Shown: positions 21,028 through 32,360 of the stretch, one piece after another
Layout: each line of letters begins with the position of its first letter
How positions within the stretch are numbered: the stretch's first letter is position 1
NCBI GenBank assembly: GCA_011109175.1
Contig: RDEW01000008.1
Coordinates: 508,975-572,974 of the forward strand
From: Dicyema japonicum
Taxonomy: Eukaryota > Dicyemida > Rhombozoa > Dicyemidae
Length of the DNA: 64,000 bases
Reading direction: 5' to 3'
Translations under genes and position numbers: made by a program
Notes under the pieces: model-generated
The model's database searches: none
What the model saw: only the letters and a program-made list of their open reading frames with translations
What the model was told of the DNA's origin: nothing

Positions 21028-22978
21028 TCACTTATCATATTTGACGATCCATTTAAACCTGTCCTCATCCATGCATTGTTGATACACTACCTTTTTTCTG
21101 TCTGCAGATATTCCTAGACAATATGCACCTTCTTTATTTCTAATTGTGCCATCCTGGAAATTATAACCAAACTAACGTCATTAAACACAAACTCTTGATT
21201 TCCCAAAGAGGAATGGCACACATCAACCCTAACAGGATTGTACCCTACATCAAAACACTTTTCATCCCTTCGAATCTCCTTTGTATTAGAATAGAACCAC
21301 AACTACGGATAACCAAACACCTCACCTGATTACCTCTATGCCCATGACACACGTAAAAACCTAGTTCATTTGAACCACCATCCGCATTCCAATCAAGACA
21401 AGTGCCAGAGTCTCTATTCCTGATCTTACAATCACAAAAAATACTACCTCTAAGATAGAGACGGAGGTAGAAGGATTGAACAAGGAGGGGTACACATTAT
21501 TGAGGTACCAATCAAAAGAATGACAATTCAGCCTCCTGCGAATCTTCAAACGACTAGATATATCTCCATAGTCAGTGTGCTACAATCACTAAGACATATT
21601 AACCTGGTTAGTTCCGAGAGAATCAAGATAATATTTTTTATAGTCGTCCAACCACACATTGGCCAACCTCAGGTTGTTGATCAAGAAGACGTCTTTATTG
21701 GTTCTCCAAACATAAGGACTCCGTGAACGGAAAATGTGCCCAACTATGGAACAAGGGTGGATGTAAACGCTCCCATGGCACATCCATGTCTAAAATTAAG
21801 TGGATTTTCACCCGAAATGAGATTTCAAGATTTTCAGCCCCCCAAATGTCCATTCCAGGGTCATAGCTACCAAGATCGTAAAAATACTTCCTTGATACTG
21901 CAAACAATCCACCAGAAATAGTTGGGGACCTTAAGATAAGTAATTTTACCACCGAATTGGGTCAGCCTCAGAAGTTCGTCCACGGAGGTCTGTTTCTGTA
22001 GGTAGACGCCAAGTGAAGACCAAATTCCAATTGAATCCACCAATCTGGATTCCATAAGAATTGGGGATAAACGAAAGTGTCTTGTCGTCAATGTAATTCA
22101 CATTGGGGGCCACTACGGTAGCCTCGTCATTATGTATTACGTAGAGTAAGGGTAAGATCCATCCTACGAATTAGGTGGAAGGGTACCCTCAGTAGCCTCA
22201 CAATGGGAGTCCAGAAAAATCAACACTTTTCCAACAGCAGCATCTGCCCCAGCTAACCTCGCTTTGATGAGCCCGATTCTCTCATTAGTCCTCAAAATCT
22301 TCACAAGTCCCTCAAAGGCAGAATCGACGTAACTTTGCAGTGAATGTTTGAGAAAATCTGAATCTTGAAATAAGGACAACCAAAAGGTGCTCCCATCGTC
22401 CACAAAGAATGATCTCTTTGAGAAGCGAAGGAGGAGTTCTGTCAACAACTGAGTAAACCGTCCGCAATAGAGTAGACAAGGCCTCATTGTGGAAGCAGAT
22501 TATAACGCTCGCATCTGGAAGGTCTGATTCGTGGAAATCCTTAGTTTTGCACCTATTGATTGAATATCATAATATTACTCATGTAATCGATTGTCTGGAA
22601 GAACTCTACGAAGGGATATCCGATCGCTGGCATATTGGTTAAAGGCGTTTCTTCGGAATCCAGCATCGTACTCACTCTGGTCATCAGAACTCAGGGAGTC
22701 TCTCTCATTCGGAAAGGCAGCACCATTTCTCCCCTTAGTTGACACAACTGTCTACCTGGTTTTGAGCCGCGGACAACAATGTTTATCAGATTAATCGGAT
22801 ATTCAACTCCACCAATTGGAGGGGGAATTTCATTTACCTTGTGGCTCCGATCTTCTTGCTTTTTGGGGAAAACTTTTGATTGATGAGTGGCTTTTATGTA
22901 TATGAAGATTGTAAAAATTGCAAATATCAGCAAAAAATGCCTCTTAAGTTTGAATCCGATCTTTCTCAGAATAAGCAT
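21028..22978 (-). CDS. GALNT: Polypeptide N-acetylgalactosaminyltransferase (GT27, GALNT11-like)
   Basis: The enzyme adds the first GalNAc to Ser/Thr in the Golgi, starting mucin-type O-glycans. Minus-strand exons join over introns at 22553-22578, 22164-22186, 21930-21952, 21790-21811, 21580-21603, 21425-21447, 21303-21325 and 21154-21176 (22-26 bp, GT-AG), with a probable one at 22734-22755. Features: signal anchor (residues 15-28), [56 protein letters not shown] (the DxH motif), [51 protein letters not shown], then a ricin-type lectin domain ([33 protein letters not shown]) ending IVKYDK-stop. The order and spacing resemble GALNT11. Frame problems remain at 22404-22406 (extra T on the coding strand) and in the G run at 22730-22734. 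WGGEN is WGAEN here. The protein would have roughly 570-580 residues. Confidence 0.92.
22358..22380 (-). other. Ambiguous tiny intron or 8-residue insertion in GALNT
   Basis: Between VDDGSTF and DFLKHSLQ the gene carries 24 extra bases relative to the family. A 23-bp GT-AG intron fits here, but splicing it creates TGA unless one T of the preceding T run (A run 22382-22385 on the plus strand) is an error. Read through, the bases encode WLSLFQDS in frame. Confidence 0.5.
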
Positions 22979-23264
22979 ACTAAATAATTAACAGCGCATA
23001 AATATTTCCGTCTATTTAAAAATATTTTTTTTAATTAATTTTTCGTGCGATTGTTAAATATAATTTTTTGGTTCGTATTTCTTTTCTGCGTTTATTTTGA
23101 TAATTTTAATAGAAATTGATTAAATCTCAAACATGAGTTTATTTAATAAACAAAACTAAATAAATCAATTTTAATCTTATTTTCCAGGTATTATTTTCAG
23201 TACTCTCGACGTTCAAAGAACTAATTAACAAATGCTATATAAATCATTCTTGTCTATTTTCTTT
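22979..23264. other. AT-rich 5' flank of GALNT
   Basis: On the minus strand TTATTTAG ends one base before the ATG, which looks like a splice acceptor and could receive a spliced leader. No other element was seen. Confidence 0.4.
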
Positions 23265-23840
23265 GACTATTTCAATCCAAGCATTTTCATAGATTGTATT
23301 CGATGAAACGGGTCTATCCTGAATTCTTCAGCCTGGGCATCACCCACGTTGACGAATTGTACTAGGACTAGTTTAACAATTGTGTTATATAGCCTTAGAC
23401 AGATGATATACTTTATCGTCAAATCACTTCTTTTTAACTTCGTTTACGCAGCTGTATTATTCGAACGAGGTCCTTACTGTTTCCAAAAAATCGTTGGGTA
23501 CAATTTCTAACTTCATTAGAACAACTTCCAATAGACTAAGCAGAGCTGATCTATCCCTTGATATAAGTCGACGATGTCAGCATAAATGGATTCAGCTATC
23601 TCATCTAAATAAAACTTTCACGTAGCGCCATCTCCGAATATATTACCAAACAAGGAGAGATTGAGTTCCCTTGGTAGGTAGTCACATTATTGCTCTGCCA
23701 AATCGAACTCTTAGATGTGTGCTGGATAAAATAACTCTAATCATTCTCATTGAATCAGAATCCAGAAATTCCTTTACTGAGTAACTCTCGATGGATTATA
23801 TCGAAAACCTTCAAGAGGTCTTATGCCAAGGATGAAAATA
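23265..23840 (-). mobile_element. APE LINE family A fragment
   Basis: Similar in sequence to 3940-4100, 60495-60855 and 17440-17560. It covers the RT palm to thumb on the minus strand and is heavily mutated. Confidence 0.5.
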
Positions 23841-23875
23841 TTTTTTAAGAAATAGAATTATAAATCATATTTAAA

Positions 23876-24900
23876 ACTGCCATCTATCCAAAGTGGACCC
23901 CGCCGACATTATCGACGTTGCGTTGCCTCTCACGATTGCAACAGAAATCAACTGGAGTAGCCACCGGGTCTCACGTGCGTCATGGCTTTTTAGTGTAGCT
24001 AAGCGTCCAAGTTTCTTTAGGAAGCGAAGCGATTTTCCACTTATTCCTCCAGTTGTCTCGACCACTATCGGATAAAACGCGAATCGGTCGCGTAGCGCTT
24101 CGTATTTCTTCTCCTTTGCCCTCATCGTTTTTCCGCGGAATACAGTGTGTCTACCGCGCTTCCGACAATGTTGGACGGGCAAAGCGTGTCGATCAAAGGT
24201 TTCCTCTTCGAATGGGAAAATTGTGATCCCGTCGGGACGTTTTCCGTCTCCTCTGTCCAGACCAACAGGTATAGTATGGCTGGGTATCCAGCAGACTCCA
24301 GGGCTCGCTTGACAATTCCGTTGATCGCCTTGTGTCTTGGAAATCGTCCTGCACTTCTTCGACAAGAGAGGGCATGGAGTCCATAACATCGATGCGACAT
24401 TTGTGGGTCCGGCAAATCTCCAGTCCAACTCTGGTGAGATGCCGATGCGGACAGTATCGTCGTCAACTGGGTCCGACACTGCCATTGAGAGTGCATTGAT
24501 CCATGTGCCACTCGATTCGCATCTTCCAGGACTAGACAAGCACGTCTGTGTTGGTTTGATTGGTTCAGAAGCCTCTCATATTTATCCTCGCAGATGGTCC
24601 TGTAACGATCTTTCTGCTCAGGCATCATCCCCTTCAAATGCTCCATCTCTGTGATTTCAGATGATTCTGTTTGGAGTTGGAGAATTATCCTGACCAGCAG
24701 TCGAATGAAGCCCAAAGAGGATAAATAAGCAGGGCAAGCCAGATCTTTCGTTGAAGGGATTCTCAGTCCGCCCAGGCTAACGGGTAGGGTCGCTTGGTCC
24801 CACCCTTGTTCGTCAAATTTCACATTTGTGATACGTTAAATAGTCTTCCGGAAGAGGGAATCGATAGCATCGAGCTGTTGCATTTTCAAGTAGCAAGCCA
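23876..24900 (-). mobile_element. RLE LINE family I, C-terminal half
   Basis: Minus-strand motifs: KMQQLDAIDSLFRKTI (24890), WDQATLPVSLGGLRIPS, DLACPAYLSSLGF, a zinc-knuckle region with HALSCRRSAGRFPRH, GDGKRPDGITIFPF (the RPD of the endonuclease), AREKKYEALRDRFAFYPIVVETTGG, and a terminus VAIVRGNATSIMSAG near 23895. The protein is split over at least two frames. The 3' end is shared with the fragment at 2034-2110. Confidence 0.82.
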
Positions 24901-25219
24901 TACTTTTATATAATTTGAGGCTCACAATATGAGACCTTATTCGATGATATATAGACACGTCTTAGGTTAGCAACAGGCTCTTTTTTAATTGCTGATTGAG
25001 TTTTAAAATTATTATAATCGGAGTTAATAATGAAATTTGATGACGCATGCTAACGACGCACATATTTAAAAGAACGAAATAGAAAGCCCTACGTGTACAT
25101 TTGCTAGGAATAGGTTTTATTGGCCTCTTGTTTTTAATCAGAGTTAAATTTCTTAAATAAAAAATAAATATAATTGCTAAAATTAATAATTAGAGAATCG
25201 TGATGAAACCAATCAATTA
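24901..25219. other. AT-rich 5' flank of G6PD
   Basis: No gene recognised. An AG at 25192-25193, 26 nt before the ATG, is a candidate trans-splice acceptor. Confidence 0.4.
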
Positions 25220-26791
25220 ATGACTCAGGTGGACTTAAATGACCTTATAATAGTCGTTTTCGGAGCATCGGTTGCCCATTTTGTGACTCTTAGGGAGACT
25301 TGGCTGCGAAAAAAATATATCCCGCTATATGGTATAAAATTTTTGTGATTCCAAGGACTCTCTATAAAAAGTCACAGATTCCAAAAAATGTTAAAATTGT
25401 TGGTTATGCTCGATCTCCTCTCACTGCGAGCATATTGACGGAGAGACTGAGAGCGTCAGTTCTTCCTCAGGTCGATGAGGACTGTACTTTTGACGAATTC
25501 TGCAATAATAACTTCTACATTAAAGGACTCTATGACGAAGAGGACAGTTTTAAAATACTCAGGGAAAAGTTGGACGACATTGGTAAGAATTCCAACAGAA
25601 TATACTACATGGCACTCCCTCCAGATCTCTATGAAAGCAGTTCTTTGTTGATTAACCAATTCCTCATGCTAACTACGTGACTATATTAAAACCATTTTTG
25701 TAGTGGATGGGTCCGAATAATATATGAGAAACCCTTCGGTCGAGACTTGACTTCCAGTAATGATCTCTCTGCTTATTTGACGTCTCTTTTTGACGAGTCC
25801 CACCTTTACAGAATGGACCACTACCTGGGGAAGGAAATTCTTAGAAATTTGATAGCTCTGAGGTATTTTCTGATAAAACTGGTAGATTCGCTAACCGAAT
25901 TTTCTCAGCGGTTTGGAATAGAGACCACATAAAAAGTGTGATCGTGACGTTCAAAGAAGACTTTGGAGTCAAAGGTAGGTCCGGCTATTTTGACAATTAT
26001 GGGATTATTCGGTAACTTTGGTCTTCTATTTGAAAGGGACGTCATACAGAACCATTTACTGCAGATCGTGACTCTGATTGCCATCGAAATGCCAAAGACC
26101 GCTGATTCTGAGGCCATTCGGGAGGAGAAGGCTGATTTCTGTTAATTATTGCAGGTGAAGGTTCTAAAACACATCAAAAAAGCCGAGATTTCTCAAACTG
26201 TGATAGCACAGTACTTGGGATATCGAAGTGAGGCCGGAGTTGCCTCAAATTCGAGGACTCCAACCTTTGCTTCCACTGTTCTATACATCGACAACGACCG
26301 GTGGAGGGATGTCCCATTTGTTATTAAGGCTGGGAAAGGTAGGGAATCGGGGTGACTGTAGAGTTTAACGAAAGGAAATGTGAGATTAAAATTCGTTTTC
26401 GTGATACAGAGAGTGACTTATTGGGGTCCACTACAAACAACGAGCTCATATGTGTGTGGGACCAACTGAGTCCATCTGCTTGAGAGTTCTGACAAAGAAC
26501 CCCGGGAGGACGAGAGATACGTAGACGTGGATTTGAAAATGGACTATAAAAGCGCATTTGAAGTGATCTTTTTAAATAGGCATGTAGAACTATTCGGTGG
26601 TTGATCCCTATGAGACTTTAATTCTCCAGGCGATCGAAGGAAATCAGGCCAATTTTGTGAGGACGGATGAGCTCGAAGAGGCATGGAGGATATTCACACC
26701 TCTGCTTGATGCCTTGGAGAAGGAGAAAACAGAGCCTGTTGTATACGAGCGAGGAGGTTCTGGTCCTTCTTGCACTGACAAACCGGTTTGA
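25220..26791 (+). CDS. G6PD: Glucose-6-phosphate 1-dehydrogenase
   Basis: This cytosolic enzyme oxidises glucose 6-phosphate with NADP, the first step of the oxidative pentose phosphate pathway. Introns at 25271-25293, 25677-25703, 25863-25885, 26012-26036, 26131-26154, 26339-26361 and 26563-26587 (23, 27, 23, 25, 24, 23, 25 bp) join exons showing [16 protein letters not shown] (nucleotide-binding loop), [39 protein letters not shown] (substrate-binding and catalytic segment), [32 protein letters not shown], and [18 protein letters not shown]. The 26131-26154 intron starts with GC, not GT. Two single-base losses are needed, near 26462 (C run) and 26500-26506 (C/G run); with these restored, the length is 467 residues, somewhat shorter than the usual 510-515. 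The loop between AQYLGY and TPTFASTV is short. The two indels may be assembly errors. Confidence 0.93.
26131..26154 (+). other. 24-bp GC-AG intron in G6PD
   Basis: Family alignment needs IREEK joined directly to VKVLKHI. The 24 bases between them begin GCTGATTT, end TTGCAG, and contain an in-frame TAA. No GT lies at a position that would restore the family sequence. Confidence 0.7.
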
Positions 26792-27300
26792 TGTGCTACA
26801 AAATAAACTAAATTAATACTATTCCCGTTTAATAGAGTCTGTTTCTATTCTGATGTTTATTGATATTTTAAAAGTGCACCATTGTGACCACATTTGTTTA
26901 TAAAGAATATATACCTTTGTTAACACGCTGGGGTGATCCTAGTTATTTCAATCTTCCTCTGTTCTACGTCGAACTCCTCAGAGTGCCAAGGTCTTCGCCG
27001 TCCTTAGTAATTTCTTCGCCAGATCGTCGTTAAGTATTTTGGGAAAATTATGGGGTTTACTCTTTCTTCTTCAATTATTATTAACCCCAGGCTTGCAATT
27101 GTTGGTAAGCACAAACAGTCACATCTAATTAATCCAAGGAAGGAACACAAGGGAAAACATCTGCTTGTGTCTATCAAATGCATCTCCGTTACAGGCTTTC
27201 AATTCAGAAGAAAGTTGGATAAGTATATCCTCTCTTCCATTTTCGTCGCACATTCTACCGTCGCGGAAATCACTCCTTTCTTCGGCGAATAGTTTTCATA
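26792..27300. other. No gene recognised
   Basis: 3' flank of G6PD. An 80-codon open frame at 27050-27292 shows no recognisable domain and is not called. Confidence 0.4.
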
Positions 27301-27775
27301 ATGTAATCTTCAAGAGGATTTGGTCTGAGAGAAGGTAATAGGAGTGATTCATTGTATTTCTGTTGTTTTTTAACTTAAATGTATTATTTGAGGTTAGTTT
27401 TGGGATATTATATTTATAATGATAAAGCTAAGCTCAACTGGCAACTATGCCACGTGGCTCAACGTTAGTGCGGTTATTCTAATGTGGCTAATTGAATTGA
27501 AGATTTTTATGTTTGTTTCTGTTGTTTTCTCTTCCTTATGGCTCCAGGGAGCTTAAATTGTTCGCGTACATTATGTGGTTCACCGTCTCTGGTGGCGCCA
27601 GATATAATCCTAAAAGACCATTAGTCAAGAACCATCCAGAGGTGTTCCCACTATGGCACTTCCTTTACGATCAAGCATTAGAAAACTGCTGAGGGAGGCC
27701 GGGGTCACCTGAATTTTTTCATTCTGTGTATGACGGTGTTTTTTGGTTAATAAATTTAATTTAGAAACAACCCCT
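27301..27775 (+). mobile_element. LINE family B, 3' end
   Basis: The plus strand ends RSSIRKLLREAGVT-stop at about 27712, the family B terminus, followed by a T-rich untranslated tail with AATAAATTTAATTT. Only the extreme C-terminal part can be read. Confidence 0.5.
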
Positions 27776-27839
27776 TTCACCGATTAGTTAGCATGACTGG
27801 TCTTTACTCCAAAAATAAAGTGATGTCCTGCATATAATT

Positions 27840-28190
27840 ATTATGGCTCTCCTGTAAGTGAGAGTAATCCTATTTTTTTCTTATCATATACAAAAATGTG
27901 GGGTTTGTTATTCGTTACAGTCGTATCCGTACTGATCGTCGTGTCCACACAAATCTCCACAACTTCATTCGCGACAACAGATTGTACTGAATGGGTCTTC
28001 AGTTTCTTAGTTTTTCTTATTCCACATTGACGGCAGAGATGTAGGTGAAAACATCTGACCACTTCATTATGCCGCCTTAGATATGAGCTATTTTGCATTC
28101 TCCCACACCTAGTGGCAAAGTGATCGACAGTTTTATTCGCTGAGTTACAATGTCCGCATTTAGTTTCTCCGTTATCAAAAAACAGGTAAC
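27840..28190 (-). mobile_element. RLE LINE family II, endonuclease fragment
   Basis: Minus-strand translation gives RRHNEVVRCFHLHLCRQCG, KTHSVQSVVANEVVE and NKPHIFVYDKKK, the segment that carries the zinc knuckle and the PD residues of the restriction-like endonuclease in family II. Here the PD is PH. Only this part is present. Confidence 0.7.
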
Positions 28191-28688
28191 GATCCTAAAG
28201 TATACACAGCCTTCCATTGAGTATAGGGCAGTGAGTGAACTTAACTATTTTTATGTTTTCTCGCGAGTGCTTTTTAATAATAATTTGATTTCTTAAGAAA
28301 ATAACAAAATTCATCGATTTTAATCTAATAGAAACGGTTAATGCTCAAACATAATTACCATTTTTATATCTTCCCCCAACGAATCTATGGTCTGGCTTCC
28401 GCTCACCACAAGGGACTTACGGGAGCGCAAGCTGCGCACTTGAAGGCCCCGATCTCCTACTGGTCGGTGAGTCTTGGTGTTTGAACATGCACATTCTAGT
28501 ATATTGTTTAAAGAAATATCAAAACTACAACAAACCCTCTACTTCGATATCCTACCACAAGTTTAGCGGCTGAAATTGAAAAATGGAATTAAAGCAAGAT
28601 CATGATTAGTCAATAACCAAAATTATTATCATTTGTGATTAATCAAAGTGTATGTAGTGGTAAAGAAACTCGAAGTTTATAAGATAAT
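28191..28688. other. No gene recognised
   Basis: AT-rich sequence with a GC-richer patch at 28380-28480. No motif was identified. Confidence 0.4.
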
Positions 28689-29168
28689 TCATTATACTAT
28701 TGTAGGCAGATTCAGTTAATAGAAGAAACTCAAATATTCACATTCGACAGTATTTGTCTTGCAAAAATGACTTCTAAGAACTGAATCACAATCAACTCAA
28801 CACATAGTCAGTTACCCTCTTTTCAGCAGACCTGATATATTGCTAGTCTAAATTTGTAGGTAACCAGTTGTACTCCATTTTGCTGGAATATATTTAATTA
28901 TCGCGTCGAATTGACAAGCCATCAACTTCNATTCATTATACCATTGTAGGCAGATTCAGTTAATAGAAGAAACTCAAATATTCACATTCGACAGTATTTG
29001 TCTTGCAAAAATGACTTCTAAGAACTGAATCACAATCAACTCAACACATAGTCAGTTACCCTCTTTTCAGCAGACCTGATATATTGCTAGTCTAAATTTG
29101 TAGGTAGCCAGTTGTACTCCATTTTGATGGCATATATTTAATTATCGCGTCGAATTGACAAGCCATCA
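28689..29168. repeat. Direct duplication around a single N (28930)
   Basis: About 240 bp before the N are repeated almost exactly after it, with a few substitutions. The arrangement looks like two overlapping or allelic contig ends joined by a placeholder base rather than a genomic tandem repeat. Confidence 0.75.
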
Positions 29169-29244
29169 ACTTCAACCGCAGGTTTTAAATATGGAGACCA
29201 TCTTTGTCATATGTGTCAGACTAGGTTAATAATTGAATGTCATA

Positions 29245-29490
29245 TTATGTTGTGAGTCCCGTCTGGCCCGTTTGGTCCCAACATGGCAAAGTTTATCAGG
29301 TCGATAAGGTTGTTTACAGGATTGCAGAAGTGAGGGCCTAGAATGACACGTTGGCTCTTTCAGAACATTGTGCTTGCGATCACAACTGGTAACTCCCATT
29401 TGTCGTAAGATATGTTCAATAAAAAATATTATTCGTTAAGTGGTAGATGATGGCGATAAATGTCAATATATGTGACACAATATGTCGATT
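29245..29490. repeat. Dispersed repeat R1, copy 1
   Basis: About 240 bp match 51165-51415 at roughly four bases in five, starting at GTCTGGCCC and passing CCCAACATGGCAAAGTTTAT. Short open stretches (MAKFIRSIRLF, MTRWLFQNIVL) suggest a protein-coding transposon origin, but I cannot name it. Confidence 0.55.
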
Positions 29491-29575
29491 TGATTCATTG
29501 TTGATAACGAAAAAAATGAGATATTTAAAAAAAGGTAAAAAATTATATAATTTCCTGGTTGGAAAATGAGATTGA

Positions 29576-29857
29576 TCATCTTTCTTCGTTATTGTCGACA
29601 CAAGTTGCGTCCCAGACCAAAGATCTTCTTGATTTATAAGGGAAAAGGGTCATCCCGTCAAGTCTCTTACTATCTCCTCGATCGAGACCTACGGGTTCAA
29701 GTTGTGATGGGAAGCCTGTAGCCTTCAGAGATCTGACGGTCACATCGTTCAGAGCAACGTAACATAGCTTCTTCTGAGGACAGAGGGTGCCATCCCTTCG
29801 CATCGACTATTTTCCAGCAGCATCGGTGCTCCTGGCAAACTTCTAGTCCTATCCTTA
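29576..29857 (-). mobile_element. RLE LINE family I, endonuclease fragment
   Basis: Minus-strand translation shows the knuckle region near 29820, LEPVGLDRGDSKRLDG (RPD altered to RLD) and SLVWDATCVD. It is a short dead remnant joined directly to a family II 5' fragment. Confidence 0.7.
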
Positions 29858-30215
29858 CCGAGCCACACACGTGCAACGAGCGGTCGATTCGGTGGCGTTA
29901 AAACTCTATCGAGTTGGTAAAAATGTGAATGGAAAAAGGAGAAGGGTCACTTGCGTTACCAGATGATAAGAATATAATTCTTGCCATATCCGAGAGCATT
30001 GTGGCAGTTGACCCAAAAGAAAAGGCGAGGCAGGAAGTCCTGCAAGTACGTATGTAATAAAAGAGTTGATGATTAGATCTTATTTCTTCTACCAGATAGT
30101 AAGAATATAATTCTTGCCATATCCGAGAGCATTGTGGCAGTTGACCCAAAAGAAAAGGCGAGGCAGCATGTCCTGCAAGTACGTATGTAATAAAAAGTTG
30201 ATGATTAGATCCCAT
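29858..30215 (+). mobile_element. RLE LINE family II, 5' fragment with tandem duplication
   Basis: Plus-strand sequence matches the N-terminal coding region seen at 36229 and 51595 (AISESIVAVDPKEKARQ). A unit of about 133 bp is present twice, starting at 29959 and 30092. Confidence 0.6.
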
Positions 30216-30234
30216 TACTTTACATAATTTTTTT

Positions 30235-30960
30235 AATAGACGCGATTTTAAGAAACAAGACTATAACAATGTAAAATACAATGCGAACTTGAACACTGCG
30301 AGATATTGCTTTATACGGTATACTGCTTCAGCAAACTTCCCGAATCCTTCAACATTAGTTGATTCGTCAAACTGAATAGAAAAATAATCAGATTTTGTGA
30401 GACAAAGTTTTATTAAAGATCGCTATAGTGTGAACTTCTCCACTTTTTTGCAATAAGGTAACTATCTAAGATAAATTAAAAATTATAATCAACTTCATGA
30501 AGTTTCTGTGTCTTTTAAATTTTTATCTTTGTGAAGTTTTTCATCGAATCTTTCGATTTACTAAAAGCAGCAAGCATTTTTTCAAAAAAGATGTATCTTT
30601 GTTTTTCAATTCTTTGTGCTGAACTACGAGATGTCGATGGAGCTTAGATGGTACTAACATCTTTTTTGACATAATTTTGTGTCACATCATACACTCTGCT
30701 CTCTTCGTGTCGTCCTCAAACTTGCAAAATCCATAAGAAAAATATTCTTTTAAATATTTTCTATCCTAAAAGTGGAATAATAAAGTTAACTACGAGATGT
30801 CGATGGAGCTTAGATGGTACTAACATCTTTTTTGACATAATTTTGTGTCACATCATACACTCTGCTCTCTTCGAGTCGTCCTCAAACTTGCAAAATCCAT
30901 AAGAAAGATATTCTTTTAAATATTTTCTATCCTAAAAGTGGAATAATAAAGTTATAAACG
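30235..30960 (-). mobile_element. hAT transposase remnant with 166-bp tandem duplication
   Basis: The sequence matches the hAT remnant at 52890-54200 in its 5' half, including the segment that encodes the YLTYGF and CLMCH zinc-finger region there. A 166-bp block at 30622-30787 is repeated at 30788-30953. No open frame survives. Confidence 0.6.
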
Positions 30961-30974
30961 AAGAATTTTAATAA

Positions 30975-31915
30975 TTCAAACCTACTCCTATACTCTCAAA
31001 GAATTCCCTGGCACAGACCCCATAGAGTAGAGCTCCTCAGCTGATCGAGCAAACATCTCCAGAGCTCCTCTGCTGATCGAGTCATCGATAAAAAAAGTAA
31101 TTTGTACTGAAACAAACCCCCTACAATGAACTGATATTTGATCAAACCGGTCATTAAGGAGGCGAATCATTAGATCCAAACAGAGAACAAAGAGCAGAGG
31201 AGACATGCTATCCCCCTGAAGGATTCCCCTCTATAGTCTTACCTCGCCTATCCGGTGCCTATTATAGTTCAGATGAATACTCCAACTATCACAAAGCTGA
31301 TGAACTACACAGTCATACACAAACTGTGTAGGCACTCGACAAGGTAGAATGATCAATTGAATCGTAAGCATTTTTCACATCCACCCACTTAGACAAAAAT
31401 AAGTTTCAGTGTGACAAAGAAAGGAACTTGTTGATCATAACCTGCTCTTTTTTTTCTGACAATTTAGCAAAGTGCCCAACTGATTCTTGTAGAGAATCCA
31501 ATTTGCTTCTACGAAGCTCCTGATCTCATTAGCCACCAATTTGGTCATTAGCTTATACTGGGTTAGCACTCAGGTTATCGGTCGATAATATGCAGAAAAC
31601 TGAGGGTTGTCCAGCTTTGGGATCAAATAAGTTGTCCCGGTGCAGGTTCAATCAAGAATCGTTTCCGGGTTAGTGAAGCTTTTCTGTATTACACGACACA
31701 TAGACATATGCAATGAAGTCCATCTTTTGATAAAAAAATTATACACTTTATCGACCCCGGCCGTTTTCCAATCAGGAAGATGTCTCACTACCGCCTCAAA
31801 TTTTTTGAGGAAGGTGAGACAGTTGCAGTTGCTGTTACAGGAACTTCTATTTTCGACCGGGACTGCATCCGAATTCGTAATCCAATAGTCGTTTTTGATG
31901 TATTGTGTGAATTTG
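30975..31915 (-). mobile_element. RLE LINE family II, reverse transcriptase
   Basis: Minus-strand motifs: HLPDWKTAGVDKVYNFFIK, TYLIPKLDNPQ, SAYYRPIT, MTKLVANEIRSFVEANWI, GILQGDSMSPLLFVLCLD, and FFIDDSISRG near 31090, then a thumb segment toward 30980. This is an R2-type RT core with multiple stops. Its C-terminal half is at other loci (38464, 54225). Confidence 0.72.
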
Positions 31916-31984
31916 TAAACATGAACGTTCGTTGCGACGGAATGTAGATTAGTATCGAGGTCTATTCTCCAACAATCTTAAGAT

Positions 31985-32360
31985 TTGTTCTACAGATTTA
32001 ACTGAGTTCTAAAACAAGAATCCCTATACTATTTTAATTGGCGATCTTAATTCTAAGAACACTTGTTATGGTTGTAGCAAGACAAATCATAATGGACGAC
32101 GTTTAGAATTATTGTCTAATTCATGTGGCTTTGTGATCTCTACGTCAAATGACTTAAATCATTTTTCTTATCATGGTGGCGACAAACTTGGCGTATTCCT
32201 AGTATCGCCAGCTCTATCTGTGTTTGTGGGAAAGCCAAAAACTCTGTGGGATATCAAGAGCGACAATATTCCACAAGAATTAGTTATTAGTATGAGGCCA
32301 GATGTTATGAAATGTCTTCTTGAGCTTCAACATATTTCATTGTCATTGGGCCGACTTTAG
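31985..32360 (+). mobile_element. LINE family D endonuclease fragment, inverted copy
   Basis: Plus-strand translation gives IGDLNSKNT, CSKTNHNGRRLELLSNSCG, LNHFSYHGGDKLGVFLV and a degraded SDHIP motif. The same region lies in opposite orientation at 33197-33690, forming an inverted repeat. Confidence 0.75.

Noticed and set aside
474-22978. GCNT and GALNT as a mucin-glycosylation gene cluster.
   Set aside because: They are 20 kb apart, on opposite strands, with the kinase and many repeats between them. Chance is enough.
27050-27292. An 80-codon plus-strand gene after G6PD.
   Set aside because: No domain, no tiny-intron pattern, and it lies in the flank of a LINE B end.
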